DNA from: Hydrogenophilales bacterium
GTDB lineage: Bacteria; Pseudomonadota; Gammaproteobacteria; Burkholderiales; Thiobacillaceae
Length of the DNA: 64,000 nt
Direction: 5' to 3'
Assembly (NCBI GenBank): GCA_023258975.1
Contig: JAHFRD010000008.1
Coordinates: forward strand, 1-64,000
How positions within the stretch are numbered: position 1 is the stretch's first letter; each line of letters starts with the position of its first letter. The notes beneath the pieces were generated by a model, which did no database searches, was not told where the DNA came from, and saw only the letters and a list, made by a program, of their open reading frames with translations. Made by a program: the position numbers and the translations under genes. Shown one piece after another: positions 16,183 to 24,297 of this stretch.

Positions 16183-17355
16183 TCAGGTGTAAGAGAGATT
16201 GACGACGACTTCGTTTGCGCCGATCGCCGTGGTGTCGCTGTCGGCGAGGCCGGCGGTGATCGCGTAGGCGATGCCCGCGCTCAGGCGCAGGCCGATGCCG
16301 CTCTGGATGTTGAGCGTCTGCCCGGCCGCGAGCGGGAACACCCACACCGGGACATCCGTCCCCACCGTCGGCGCGGACGTCTTGTTGTAAACCTTGAGGA
16401 AGCGCGTCGTCGCGGCGAGGTTCGTGGCGATGATCGAGGCGAGGGTGCCGCTGGTTGTCTTGACGCTGGTGGCGTTGGTCGAGGCCGCGCTGATGGCCTT
16501 GTGCTGCGCGGTCACGCCAAATGAGGTGGCGTGAGACTGGACGACGCTGCCGCTGACCGTCACCGCGATCGCCTTTGCGGAGACGGTATCGCCGCGCCCG
16601 CCGGTGATCTCGGCGGTCAGCTCGTTGATGTCCTGCACGCAAACCGCGCCCAACACCAGATTGGTGTTGCTGGCCGGTGCGGCGGCGCCGTTGAGCGCGC
16701 GTATCTGGAGGTAATAGGTCTCGTTGGGGTCGGGGACATTGCGGGTCAGGCAGAGATTATAGGTCTTGCCGTTGGCCGTATCGGCACCGCGCGTCGCGAA
16801 CCACGCCTCGTCGACGAACAGTTCGATTTCCAGGATCGAGTCGGACGCGCTGGTGTTGATGGTGGACCCCGCCGACACGGCGCCGTTGCCGCCGTTGGTC
16901 GCCTGATATTTGCCGACGGTGGCGCTGGTGCCATCCAGCACCCAGCGCGCGGCCATGTCGCCGGCGGCGTTCACCAGCTCCAGAAAAAACGTCTGGTTGG
17001 CGATGCGCTGGCTGATGCGGCCGATGAACCACGCCCGCACCGGGATGGAGAGCGGGGTCAGACAGCGCAGGATCGTATTTTCGTTGGCGGCGGTGCCGGC
17101 GGCCAGGGTGAGTTCGCCGCCGGCGAGGGTGATGGTCTGCCCGGCGCCTTGCGCCAGGACAGCCCACTTCTCGGGGTCCAGGGCGGCGCCGTTGAAATCG
17201 TCGCGCCAGGCGGCGCGCAGGCTCGACACGAGCGAATTGGCCTCTCGATCCAGGGACGCCTCCCCCCGCATCAGCGCGTGCCCATCAGCCGTACCCGCCT
17301 GCTCGATCCAGTGCGTCTTGCCCTGCTCGTCGACGAGCTTCAACAGGTGGCTCAT
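16183..17355 (-). CDS. Putative virion surface protein with lectin-like domain
   Basis: This 390-residue protein has a middle domain beginning DDFNGAALDPEKWAVL (about residue 52) with GQTITLAGGELTLAAG. That pattern resembles jelly-roll carbohydrate-binding domains. The C-terminal 120 residues (RFLKVYNKTSAPTVGTDVPV, then GIAYAITAGLADSDTT) resemble a module seen in phage decoration proteins. It overlaps the tail-tube gene by four bases and precedes the gp40-like gene, a position with no counterpart in Mu. It may coat the tail or capsid and bind surface sugars; this is inference. Confidence 0.6.
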   Translation of the reverse strand: MSHLLKLVDEQGKTHWIEQAGTADGHALMRGEASLDREANSLVSSLRAAWRDDFNGAALDPEKWAVLAQGAGQTITLAGGELTLAAGTAANENTILRCLTPLSIPVRAWFIGRISQRIANQTFFLELVNAAGDMAARWVLDGTSATVGKYQATNGGNGAVSAGSTINTSASDSILEIELFVDEAWFATRGADTANGKTYNLCLTRNVPDPNETYYLQIRALNGAAAPASNTNLVLGAVCVQDINELTAEITGGRGDTVSAKAIAVTVSGSVVQSHATSFGVTAQHKAISAASTNATSVKTTSGTLASIIATNLAATTRFLKVYNKTSAPTVGTDVPVWVFPLAAGQTLNIQSGIGLRLSAGIAYAITAGLADSDTTAIGANEVVVNLSYT

Positions 17356-17714
17356 GAAATCTGCTCGGACGTATTGGCCATGATGGTCAGCTTGCTCTCG
17401 CCATCGGTGATGCCCACCGGCTCAGTCACGAAGGCCTGGCTGAGCAGGTGGACATGGCCATCGGCCAGTCGCACCGTCACGTCCTCGCCCGCGATGGCAT
17501 TCAGCGCGACCACGTCCACCCCGCCCAGCAGGTTGATGGACAGTTCCAGCTTGGCGGCCACGCCGGTTTCGGTGAAGCCGCCATCCTCCGGCAGTCGCCC
17601 GCCCTTGTGCTCGCGCTTGTTGCCGCTGGGGGTGAAGGTGCCGGGCTTTTCCGCCAGCGGCAGCTTGCCGATGCTGGGCACCGAGACGGTGCGAATGTTG
17701 TTGATTTGAGCCAT
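17352..17714 (-). CDS. Tail tube protein (Mu gpM-like)
   Basis: This 120-residue protein starts MAQINNIRTVSVPSIGKLPL and contains LPEDGGFTETGVAAKLELSI, a pattern of Mu gpM-type tube proteins. Length matches Mu gpM (about 118). It lies 24 bases after the sheath gene, the usual order. It polymerises to form the inner tube of the contractile tail. Confidence 0.9.
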   Translation of the reverse strand: MAQINNIRTVSVPSIGKLPLAEKPGTFTPSGNKREHKGGRLPEDGGFTETGVAAKLELSINLLGGVDVVALNAIAGEDVTVRLADGHVHLLSQAFVTEPVGITDGESKLTIMANTSEQIS

Positions 17715-17737
17715 GTTCGTGTCCTCAGCAAATTAGG

Positions 17738-19195
17738 TCAGGCGGCCACTTTCCGGAACTGCGCGCGGCCGGCCAGGATGTAGAAGGGCGAGAGCACCAC
17801 GGGGGTATCCAGGTAGTTGAAGCGGCTGGGGTTGGTGGGGTCTTGCTCCACCACCAGGTGGTCCTTGTAGTAGCCGTATTCCTGTACCCATCCGAACTCC
17901 TGCATCAGCGTGTGCTGGTAGAGGCTGAGCAGGTAGGCGCGCACGTCGTCGATGGTGGTGATGCGCAGGCCGGGCCGATAGCCCTCATTGGTTTTGGCCG
18001 CCGCCGTGCCGGTGAAACGCTTGATGGCACCGATGCGCTGCTCGTAGCGGATGCGCTCCATTACCTCGCCGGCGTTGATGTCCAGATATGCGTCGTCAGT
18101 CGAGCCATCCGGCCGGAACTGGTACATGGAAATCAGGCGCTTGATGCTGCACGAGCCGTCGCGGGTCATCTGCATCACGCTCATGCCCTTGTAGAGCAGC
18201 GAGTTGCTGTTGGTCCAGTCGTGATAGCTGACGCCGACCATGCCGGTGAGCGGGGTGCCTTCCAGGGATTCCACCGGGTTGTTGTACAACTTCGGCCCGG
18301 CTGCCGCCGCCACGATGGCCGCCGCTTCCCAGGTGGAGGTGGGGTTCAGTTCCAGCGAGAGGCAGGCGATGTGCTCGTAGTTCTTGGCCGTCCCGAAGGT
18401 GGCCGCCGTGGCGTAGTCGCCACGGAAGGCGGTGAAGGCGCGGAAGCCGGCCTGGACGGGGGGAGCGTAACGGCGCTGGCTCTCGGTGTGCCAGGCAGCC
18501 AGGGTGGCGGCGTCGTTGATGCCCAGCGCCACATACCACCAGCGCTGCAGGCCCAGGATGGCGGACAGCGTGCCGGTCGCCGGGTCGCCGGTGCCGCCGG
18601 CCAGGGCGGCCAGGGTCAGCGCCAGGCCGGTGGGGGTGGGCTCGCCGTACAGGTTGGTACGCAAGTCGATGTTGTTGCCGCACGTGCCCTTGTGCTTGGC
18701 GGTCAGCGTCACCACGCCCAGGGCGGAGGTGGCCGTCACCGGCAGATCGGCATCAGTCATGGCCGCGACGATGGCCGCCGCCACCTGGGTGGTCGTCTGG
18801 CCGGTGGCCAGACCCACGCTGACCAGGCGGCCGGCGATGTACAGGGCCAGGGTACCGGCCACCGTCGGCGCGGCCGTCACCGTGAGCGTGCCGGTAGCCG
18901 CCACCCCGGCGCCGTTGTCGGCGTAGGGCAACAGGTAGAGGTCCAGGGTCGGGTCGATGGCGCGGTAGCGGGCCGCCATCTGCGCCAGCATGGAGCCGGC
19001 GCCGGCCTTGGCCACCGCATCCGCCACACTGGAGACGCGCACCACCTGGCCGGCGGGTGCGGTGCCCGTGGCCAGCTTCTGGCCCACCAGCAGCACGGTG
19101 GGAATGTCACCGCCCAGGCCGGCCTGGGAGCCGTCGATCTCGACGTAGGCGCCGGGATAGCGCAGCGCGGTGGGAACTTGGTTGTACGAAATCAT
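17738..19195 (-). CDS. Contractile tail sheath protein (Mu gpL-like)
   Basis: This 485-residue protein is close to Mu gpL in length (495). It starts MISYNQVPTALRYPGAYVEI, the canonical sheath N-terminus. It ends with the conserved region RPGLRITTIDDVRAYLLSLY and LVVEQDPTNPSRFNYLDTPV. It proves that the inner phage is a myovirus, in contrast to the outer phage, which shows no sheath gene here. It follows gp37 by four bases. Confidence 0.95.
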   Translation of the reverse strand: MISYNQVPTALRYPGAYVEIDGSQAGLGGDIPTVLLVGQKLATGTAPAGQVVRVSSVADAVAKAGAGSMLAQMAARYRAIDPTLDLYLLPYADNGAGVAATGTLTVTAAPTVAGTLALYIAGRLVSVGLATGQTTTQVAAAIVAAMTDADLPVTATSALGVVTLTAKHKGTCGNNIDLRTNLYGEPTPTGLALTLAALAGGTGDPATGTLSAILGLQRWWYVALGINDAATLAAWHTESQRRYAPPVQAGFRAFTAFRGDYATAATFGTAKNYEHIACLSLELNPTSTWEAAAIVAAAAGPKLYNNPVESLEGTPLTGMVGVSYHDWTNSNSLLYKGMSVMQMTRDGSCSIKRLISMYQFRPDGSTDDAYLDINAGEVMERIRYEQRIGAIKRFTGTAAAKTNEGYRPGLRITTIDDVRAYLLSLYQHTLMQEFGWVQEYGYYKDHLVVEQDPTNPSRFNYLDTPVVLSPFYILAGRAQFRKVAA

Positions 19196-19199
19196 GAAG

Positions 19200-19682
19200 T
19201 CACTCCGGTAGGGTGGAGACGTAGGTCAGGCCCGAGTAATTCGGCGGGTCCGGCAGGTAATGGGTGATGAGGGCGTTGAAGGCGTAGCGGTCCGCCCAGT
19301 ACAGGTCGCCATCGGTGTATTCCAGGACGCGGCCGCCCTCCCACTGGATGGGGCGCACGTCCGGTTCGATCTCCCAGCCCAGCAGCAGGTCTTTGACGGC
19401 CTGGCGATAGCGCAGCAGCGCGTCGTCGGTATCGCCCTGGGCATGGGTGCGGGCGTTTTCGATGGCAATGACGACATCGAAGGCAAAACGGCAATCCTCG
19501 GCGCGCTCCCCGGCGTGGTGCACCTGGTCCGCCGCCCGCACGATCCAGCAGGCCGGCAGAGGCAGGGCCTCCGGGCGCAGGCGGGCGTATTCCGCCGCGC
19601 CCGCCACCTGGCGGAACCAGAGGCCGTCGAAAGCGGCTGGCTTGGGGGTGAGGTGGAGAATCAGGGGCTTGAGGCTGAGCAT
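19200..19682 (-). CDS. Mu gp37-like tail terminator
   Basis: The start ATG at 19682 overlaps the gp36 stop (ATGA). The 160-residue protein opens MLSLKPLILHLTPKPAAFDG and ends DLYWADRYAFNALITHYLPD, a pattern of the Gp37/DUF1834 family. It lies between gp36 and the sheath, as in Mu. It probably closes the tail at the head-proximal end. Confidence 0.85.
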   Translation of the reverse strand: MLSLKPLILHLTPKPAAFDGLWFRQVAGAAEYARLRPEALPLPACWIVRAADQVHHAGERAEDCRFAFDVVIAIENARTHAQGDTDDALLRYRQAVKDLLLGWEIEPDVRPIQWEGGRVLEYTDGDLYWADRYAFNALITHYLPDPPNYSGLTYVSTLPE

Positions 19683-20179
19683 CAGAGATCCCAATCGGTG
19701 GATTCCACGGCGCCACCATAGCGCCGGGGCTGGCTTTCGATCATCGGCACGTCCTCGGACGGCGCCGGGCCGCTGGGGGCGGCGGGAATCAGGTCGAGGT
19801 CGCCGCGCGCATGGGATTTGAGGGTGTCGATGGCACCCTCATAGGCCTTTCGGTCGCCATCGGTCATGCGCTCCGCGCCCTGCAGGTAGTACAGGGCGAT
19901 GGTGGAGGCCAGCCGCGCCAGCAGGGTGGTCTGCACCGTGGCGGGGATGCCGTAGGACAGGATCAGCGCGTCGGCATCGGCCAGGGCCTGGTCGATGGCT
20001 GCCAGCGCCAGGGACAGGGCTGCCTGGCATTCGGCCGGATAGACCGTCAGATCGCCGCCCGCCACCGCCGTGCGCAGGGCATCGTCCGGCACCATGTCCA
20101 GGTCGGCGGGCACCGCCAACTGGGCCAGGCGCCGGGCGTTGCTGCGCGCCAGCAGATCGGAGCGGGTGGCGAAGAGCAT
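19682..20179 (-). CDS. Mu gp36-like head completion protein (DUF1320)
   Basis: This 165-residue protein begins MLFATRSDLLARSNARRLAQ. It contains ALAAIDQALADADALILSYG and SIALYYLQGAERMTDGDRKA, the helical signature of DUF1320 proteins that serve as head-tail connectors. It is followed by overlapping gp37. The last 25 residues are proline-rich and probably disordered. Confidence 0.9.
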   Translation of the reverse strand: MLFATRSDLLARSNARRLAQLAVPADLDMVPDDALRTAVAGGDLTVYPAECQAALSLALAAIDQALADADALILSYGIPATVQTTLLARLASTIALYYLQGAERMTDGDRKAYEGAIDTLKSHARGDLDLIPAAPSGPAPSEDVPMIESQPRRYGGAVESTDWDL

Positions 20180-20182
20180 GGC

Positions 20183-20599
20183 TTACTTCTTGGCCTTGGT
20201 GGGCTTGACGGCTTCGACCTGGGCCGCGCCGTCGGCTTCGGGCAGGCTGGAAGCCTGCGCTACAAGTTCGGGTGCATCCAACGGGATGTCGGATTCCGTC
20301 CCCTCGCCCGTGGCGCTCACGGGGTCACCGGGGGTAGTTTCTGGCTCGACGTGGGTATCGGGTGCAGATGCGACCGTGTCGGGTTCGTCGGCCGTCTCGC
20401 CCTGGCCCACAGAGTCGGCCGGGGAAACGTCATCGGCCGGCGTGTCAGAAGACACTTCCAGCATCTGCTCTTCGCGCAGGCGCTGGGCGGTGGCGTCATC
20501 CACCGTCACCAGCGACCACGCCAGGGTGAACAGCATGGCGCAGCGGTGAAACTGCTCCGCGCCGATCTTGGGTTTAACTCGCACATACAGTTCGTTCAT
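20183..20599 (-). CDS. Mu gp35/HI1506-like connector-region protein
   Basis: The N-terminal 60 residues (MNELYVRVKPKIGAEQFHRC and MLFTLAWSLVTVDDATAQRL) match the small HI1506/Mu gp35-type proteins encoded between capsid and gp36. The remainder is an acidic, threonine- and proline-rich linker, likely disordered. It includes a short peptide VAQASSLP encoded by a REP-like palindrome (20,241-20,263) read in frame. Its role in head completion is inferred from order. Confidence 0.7.
   Translation of the reverse strand: MNELYVRVKPKIGAEQFHRCAMLFTLAWSLVTVDDATAQRLREEQMLEVSSDTPADDVSPADSVGQGETADEPDTVASAPDTHVEPETTPGDPVSATGEGTESDIPLDAPELVAQASSLPEADGAAQVEAVKPTKAKK
20241..20263 (-). repeat. REP-like palindrome inside the gp35-like gene
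   Basis: On the minus strand it begins TGTAGCGCAGGCTTCC, with inverted arms around GGCTGGAAGCC. It is read in frame as VAQASSLP within the disordered C-terminal part of the protein, so the insertion appears tolerated. Confidence 0.5.
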
Positions 20600-20618
20600 G
20601 GCGTTCTTCTCCTACGGG

Positions 20619-20637
20619 GGGCCGGCGGCGCCGGCCC
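20619..20637 (-). terminator. GC hairpin downstream of the capsid gene
   Basis: The arms GGGCCGGC and GCCGGCCC flank a three-base loop in the 45-base gap between the capsid stop and the gp35-like gene. There is no T-run, so it is more likely a partial terminator or an RNA-stabilising stem that favours capsid expression. Confidence 0.4.
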
Positions 20638-20644
20638 GGTGGGG

Positions 20645-21544
20645 TTACATCCAGGGGGTGACGTGCAGCGCGACCGCCTTGTAGTTGATGTTGGTGGTGC
20701 TGTTGACGATTTCCGTCTCCAGCACCGCCTTGGCGGCGGCCCGATTCGCGGCACCGCATACCAGCAGGTCCGGGGTGATGCCCAGCTTGCGGGCGCCGTC
20801 GCCTTTGAAATCCATCATCGCGGCATAGGCGCCGTTGAAGTTGTCGGCGGTGAGCGCGGCCTTGCTGCCGAAGGCGCACTGCCAGAAGCCATAGGCCGCA
20901 TTGCCGCGCCAGCGCCCACCGTAGCTGTACAGGTCATGCTCGAACACGCCGTCCGAATTGGCCGCCGAGACCTTGGCGATGAATTCCGCCGCGATGCGTT
21001 CCTGCAGATACATGGGCGACGCCGCGCGCTTGGTGCACAGCAGAATCCAGGGCGCACCGGTGCCGGCCTGCATGTTGCTCACGGAACCGGCCACGCCGGT
21101 GCCGTCCTCATTCGGGTAGACCGGGTGGTCGGAATCGAAGAAGTACTGGCCGTCGTAGCAGGTCGAGGCAAAGCCATCGGCCAGCGCCTGGAAGATCAGG
21201 TCATTCTTCAGGTCGGTAGCAGACTGTCCGGCGCCCTCGGCGAGGGTGCCGTACTGGCCGATGTCATCGTCCTCGATGTCGGTACGCTCCACGTCCACCG
21301 TGGCCTCGAACTTCTTGTTCGTGACGATGTAACCGTGTTCTGCGTAGACCTTGTGCAATCGGGCACCCACCCACTCGCGGAACGCGGGGAACTGGGACAG
21401 CCACTTGTAGGTGTTGCTCTTGTTGCTGCTCTTCACCAGCTTGGCGATGATCTTCCAATCGTCCGGCGACATGGCCAGGCCCGCGTTCCAGCGGGCGATG
21501 AGAGAGGTCTTGAGGGCGTCGAGTTGCGCTTGGGTCACGGGCAT
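20645..21544 (-). CDS. Major head subunit (Mu gpT-like)
   Basis: This 299-residue protein (Mu gpT is 305) starts MPVTQAQLDALKTSLIARWN and carries SQFPAFREWVGARLHKVYAE and FFDSDHPVYPNEDGTG, characteristic of the Mu major capsid family. It follows the protease/scaffold gene by 45 bases. It forms the icosahedral shell after cleavage of scaffold by the upstream protease. Confidence 0.95.
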   Translation of the reverse strand: MPVTQAQLDALKTSLIARWNAGLAMSPDDWKIIAKLVKSSNKSNTYKWLSQFPAFREWVGARLHKVYAEHGYIVTNKKFEATVDVERTDIEDDDIGQYGTLAEGAGQSATDLKNDLIFQALADGFASTCYDGQYFFDSDHPVYPNEDGTGVAGSVSNMQAGTGAPWILLCTKRAASPMYLQERIAAEFIAKVSAANSDGVFEHDLYSYGGRWRGNAAYGFWQCAFGSKAALTADNFNGAYAAMMDFKGDGARKLGITPDLLVCGAANRAAAKAVLETEIVNSTTNINYKAVALHVTPWM

Positions 21545-21589
21545 GTTGCTTCTCCTGTCGGGATGGGTGGGTCAGTGCCGGCGTGCCGC

Positions 21590-22570
21590 TCAGCACTTGG
21601 CCTTTTTGAAGTCTTCGGGCTGGACGCCCATCTTGGTGCACATGGCCAGCTCTTCCGGGGTCAGGCCATCGCCGCCCGCCTGGCGTCCGCCTGCCTGGCT
21701 GGTCGCCGCAATCGGTAGTGGGCTGGTGGCGTCCAGGTATTCGGTCAGCGCGGCCAGGGGCTGCTTTTCCGCCCAGGGCTTCTGGGCCGGGGTGAGGCGG
21801 CCACTGGTCAGCGCGGCGGCGAGCATGTCGGCGTGCTTGGCCTTGTCGGCCGCGGCGGCGGCGGTGGCCTTCTCCTGTTCCAGGACGGTGACCTTGGTAG
21901 TCAGGCCGTCGCGTTCCTTGGTGAGCGCGGCCACCTGGTTATTGAGCCCATCGCGTTCAGCGGCCAGGGCCGCCACTTTGGTGCTCAGGGTGTCGCGCTC
22001 GGCAGTGAGCGCGGCCAGGGTCTTCTCATCCGCCATGGCGGTGTCCTCCTCGGGGTGGTGAAACGAACGAGCCAGGTCGGCCAGGGCTTCCAGCCCGTCG
22101 ATGCCTGGGGTATTGGTAAGCGCGACAGAGACGATTTCCAGGACATCGCCGGTGACAGGCGAATAGAGGAACAGCGCGGAGATGTAGCGGTATTGCTTGG
22201 CGGCGATCAGCGCGGCGCTGTCGCCCACCCACCTGATGCCAACGGCCCACAGGCCGGAGCCCTCGCGCCATTCCAGCGTGCGCGGAATCCACCCGGCGGC
22301 CTCGACGCGGCGGCCGTTGTCCTTCGAGCGCAGGGACTGGTGCTCGAAGTCGATGACGATGTCGGTTTTCTGGGCGGAGGCCAGGGCGATCAGCCGGGCG
22401 GCGATGGCCGCGTCCAGTTGCCAGGCCGCGCATTCAGCCGGCCGGCTATCCGTGGACCGGAACGGCCCCGGCGGCAGCAAGTGCGCCTCAGTCGGCGCCA
22501 CCTCGCCTTGAGCGGGCATCAGCTCGAAGGCGAGTGCGGCAAGTGCGGTCTTGGGGGGGGCTGAACTCAC
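21590..22570 (-). CDS. Prohead protease with C-terminal scaffold (Mu gpI/gpZ-like)
   Basis: This 326-residue protein starts with GTG at 22570, with GGAG eight bases upstream. Residues 1-170 resemble the Mu I protease (LLPPGPFRSTDSRP, DIVIDFEHQSLRSKDNGRRV with the DxxHQ element, GDVLEIVSVALTNTPGIDGL). Residues 175-250 form a long coiled coil (LAALTAERDTLSTKVAALAA) like scaffold gpZ, which Mu makes from an internal start in the same frame. A palindromic late-promoter element lies 60 bases upstream. This is the first late gene after mor here; in Mu it would follow gpG. Confidence 0.9.
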   Translation of the reverse strand: MSSAPPKTALAALAFELMPAQGEVAPTEAHLLPPGPFRSTDSRPAECAAWQLDAAIAARLIALASAQKTDIVIDFEHQSLRSKDNGRRVEAAGWIPRTLEWREGSGLWAVGIRWVGDSAALIAAKQYRYISALFLYSPVTGDVLEIVSVALTNTPGIDGLEALADLARSFHHPEEDTAMADEKTLAALTAERDTLSTKVAALAAERDGLNNQVAALTKERDGLTTKVTVLEQEKATAAAAADKAKHADMLAAALTSGRLTPAQKPWAEKQPLAALTEYLDATSPLPIAATSQAGGRQAGGDGLTPEELAMCTKMGVQPEDFKKAKC

Positions 22571-22629
22571 GGTGCGGCTCCGGTTGGGATGGAGCCAGTT
22601 TCGTGATTCAGCGGGGGCGAGGTAACGCT

Positions 22630-22641
22630 GGAAACGTTTCC
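22630..22641 (-). promoter_or_regulatory. Palindrome GGAAACGTTTCC, putative late activator site (protease/capsid block)
   Basis: It lies in the 225-base gap between the Mor gene (stop at 22795) and the protease gene, 60 bases before its GTG. It is identical to the cores at 15371 and 32658. The downstream leader holds CTCCATCCC, a weaker match than in the other two. It probably drives the capsid and tail genes on the leftward arm. Confidence 0.6.
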
Positions 22642-22794
22642 CGACCCTGACGGGTGGGGCGGAACTCAGGAGAGGCGTTTTGCGGGGTCTTGGCCCGTGG
22701 GTGTGGCCGTCCTATACCCGAGGTGCAGAAAGCGCCGTTCAAATGGCTTTCAAATGCGATTCAGGCCATTGCGGCCGAATCAGAACAGATCAAT

Positions 22795-23220
22795 CTACCG
22801 ATCATCGCCCTCGCGGCAGATGTTCTGCACATGGCGCGCTGTCAGGCGGTGCGCGCGGGCCAGCGCGGAGAGGCTGGCGCCTGATCGATCCTTCCGGATC
22901 TGCGCGTTGCGCGCGACCTGGAACAGCTTATCGGCCTTGGGCATTGCCACGCGGCCATTATCGTCCATGTGCGCCGCCAGGGTGAGGCGCAGGCGGGCGA
23001 GTTCATCCGGCTCCAGTCCCAGCGCCTGGGTACGCCGCGCGGGGATGCTGACATTGACGCCGCCATGGTCCACCAGCCAATCCCGCGCCCTGGCATAGCC
23101 CAGCGCCTTCACCACCGCGCGCAGCACTGCGGGCAAGACCTTGAGCAACTCCTCATCCACCACCGGCCACACCAGATCGGTGGCGGCGGTGGGCTGAGGA
23201 TGGCGACGGTGGCGCGACAT
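22795..23220 (-). CDS. mor: Mor-family middle/late transcription activator
   Basis: This 141-residue protein has a dimerisation part (LLKVLPAVLRAVVKALGYAR) followed by a helix-turn-helix with ASLSALARAHRLTARHVQNI, typical of the Mor/C family. In Mu, Mor turns on the middle promoter. Here it is the last gene before the capsid block, and no separate C gene is seen, so it may activate late promoters directly. It is a good candidate to bind the three GGAAACGTTTCC palindromes, as this family recognises short dyads just upstream of -35. Confidence 0.85.
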   Translation of the reverse strand: MSRHRRHPQPTAATDLVWPVVDEELLKVLPAVLRAVVKALGYARARDWLVDHGGVNVSIPARRTQALGLEPDELARLRLTLAAHMDDNGRVAMPKADKLFQVARNAQIRKDRSGASLSALARAHRLTARHVQNICREGDDR

Positions 23221-23225
23221 GGCGA

Positions 23226-23684
23226 TCAGCGGGCGAGCCAGGCCTTGAGGGCTTCGGTGATGGCCTGGCGCTCAGCCATGGAGAGGCTGTCCAGGTTCGG
23301 CACCTCGCGGCCCTGGCACTGCCGCGCGCAGAAGGCCAGCAGGGCCGGGCGGCTGGCGTTGGCCACCTTGCCGGCCTGGCCAAGCTTGCCCCACAGACGC
23401 ACGAGGTGGGCGATGCCGGCCGGCACCGGCTTGGCGGCGGCACCCTGGCCGGCGCCGAACACCTTGCGCTGGCGCGACCAGCCGCGCCGCTCGTAATCGT
23501 CCAGCACCGCGTCGAGCTGGGGCACGTTGAGGGTGGAGGCCGAGACGCGCCCGTCGATCATCACCGCGCCATGGCGGGTGAGCAGATCGCGGTGGGTCTC
23601 GTCGCACCACCCAGGCAGATTCTTGGCCGCCCAGGTCTTGGCGATGCCGACCAACTGGCGGTAGTGCTTGACCAGGTCGTTCAT
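23226..23684 (-). CDS. gemA: GemA / gp16-like regulatory protein
   Basis: The start ATG at 23684 overlaps the upstream membrane-protein stop (ATGA). The 152-residue protein begins MNDLVKHYRQLVGIAKTWAA and contains LTRHGAVMIDGRVSASTLNV and LDAVLDDYERRGW, the pattern of Mu GemA (gp16) proteins, which modulate host gene expression and DNA supercoiling in Mu. It precedes mor by five bases. A second GemA belongs to the outer prophage at the right window edge. Confidence 0.8.
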   Translation of the reverse strand: MNDLVKHYRQLVGIAKTWAAKNLPGWCDETHRDLLTRHGAVMIDGRVSASTLNVPQLDAVLDDYERRGWSRQRKVFGAGQGAAAKPVPAGIAHLVRLWGKLGQAGKVANASRPALLAFCARQCQGREVPNLDSLSMAERQAITEALKAWLAR

Positions 23685-23953
23685 GCCCGCCTCCCGAAGC
23701 GCCGCGCCATCCAGGGGTGAATGGCCATGCTGGTGACGATGCCCAGTGGCCCGCCGGTCAGGTAGGCGGCAATCTCCAGCCAACCGGTGGGGCCGGGCAT
23801 CACCTTGAGCACGGCCAGATTGGCCGTGCCGATGGCGAGGCTGGTGAGCGCGGCCATCACCTTGTGGCCACCGTTGACGTTGAGGCTTTGCAGCCCCAGC
23901 GCCAGCACCAGCATGTAGGTGGAGACGAACAGGATCAGGGCGCTAGTCGTCAT
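23681..23953 (-). CDS. Small membrane protein with three hydrophobic segments
   Basis: The ATG at 23953 is preceded by GGAGGGG. The 90-residue protein has hydrophobic segments near residues 3-22 (TSALILFVSTYMLVLALGL), 35-52 and 58-78. It is coupled to gemA in the early operon and lies next to another small membrane protein. Its position among early genes argues against the main holin, which is on the other arm at 32,732. Function unknown. Confidence 0.65.
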   Translation of the reverse strand: MTTSALILFVSTYMLVLALGLQSLNVNGGHKVMAALTSLAIGTANLAVLKVMPGPTGWLEIAAYLTGGPLGIVTSMAIHPWMARRFGRRA

Positions 23954-24062
23954 AGCCCCTCCAGAACACATCCATATCGCGCTCCCAGCGCCTTACCAAC
24001 CAACCGGCCGCGATGAGGCAGGCCAGACTGACGCCAAGGGAAACCCAAGGTAGCCATTGCAT
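23943..24062 (-). CDS. 39-residue single-pass membrane protein
   Basis: The ATG at 24062 has an excellent AGGAGGT five bases upstream, which decides the start. The peptide has one membrane helix (LPWVSLGVSLACLIAAGWLV) and a charged C-terminus (RRWERDMDVFWRGYDD). It overlaps the next gene by 11 bases. Similar tiny membrane genes sit in the same place, next to the zinc-ribbon genes, in the outer prophage at 61,336 and 61,503. Confidence 0.65.
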   Translation of the reverse strand: MQWLPWVSLGVSLACLIAAGWLVRRWERDMDVFWRGYDD

Positions 24063-24072
24063 TTGATACCTC

Positions 24073-24297
24073 CTATAGCGCCGCCAGGAGGGCCTGGCAG
24101 CGCGCTTTGTTTGCCGCCCGCTCTTCTGTCGAGAACGTGGCGCGGGCTTCTTCGGCCGCTTTGATCGCGCGGCCATTTTCCCACCCCTGGAGCCATGCGG
24201 AGCGGCGATCCGGGCGGCGATAGGGGCAGGCATCCGCCGACACACCGCGCACGCCGCAATAGGTCGCCTCTTCGCGGATGTCCGCCAGGGTGAGCAT
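24073..24297 (-). CDS. Rmf/CrpP-like small protein
   Basis: This 74-residue protein has the core YCGVRGVSADACPYRRPDRR followed by AWLQGWENGRAI. The pattern CPY-x-W-x(2)-GW is characteristic of ribosome modulation factor-type and CrpP-type small proteins. It starts directly at the Gam stop (TAATG overlap). Possible roles are ribosome hibernation or modulation of the host during phage growth; CrpP in Pseudomonas was linked to ciprofloxacin resistance. Neither role is shown here. Confidence 0.55.
   Translation of the reverse strand: MLTLADIREEATYCGVRGVSADACPYRRPDRRSAWLQGWENGRAIKAAEEARATFSTEERAANKARCQALLAAL

Noticed and set aside
17843-19267. 474-codon plus-strand frame opposite the sheath gene
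   Set aside because: It is a mirror frame produced by codon bias in the sheath gene; G/H/R/Q-rich composition.
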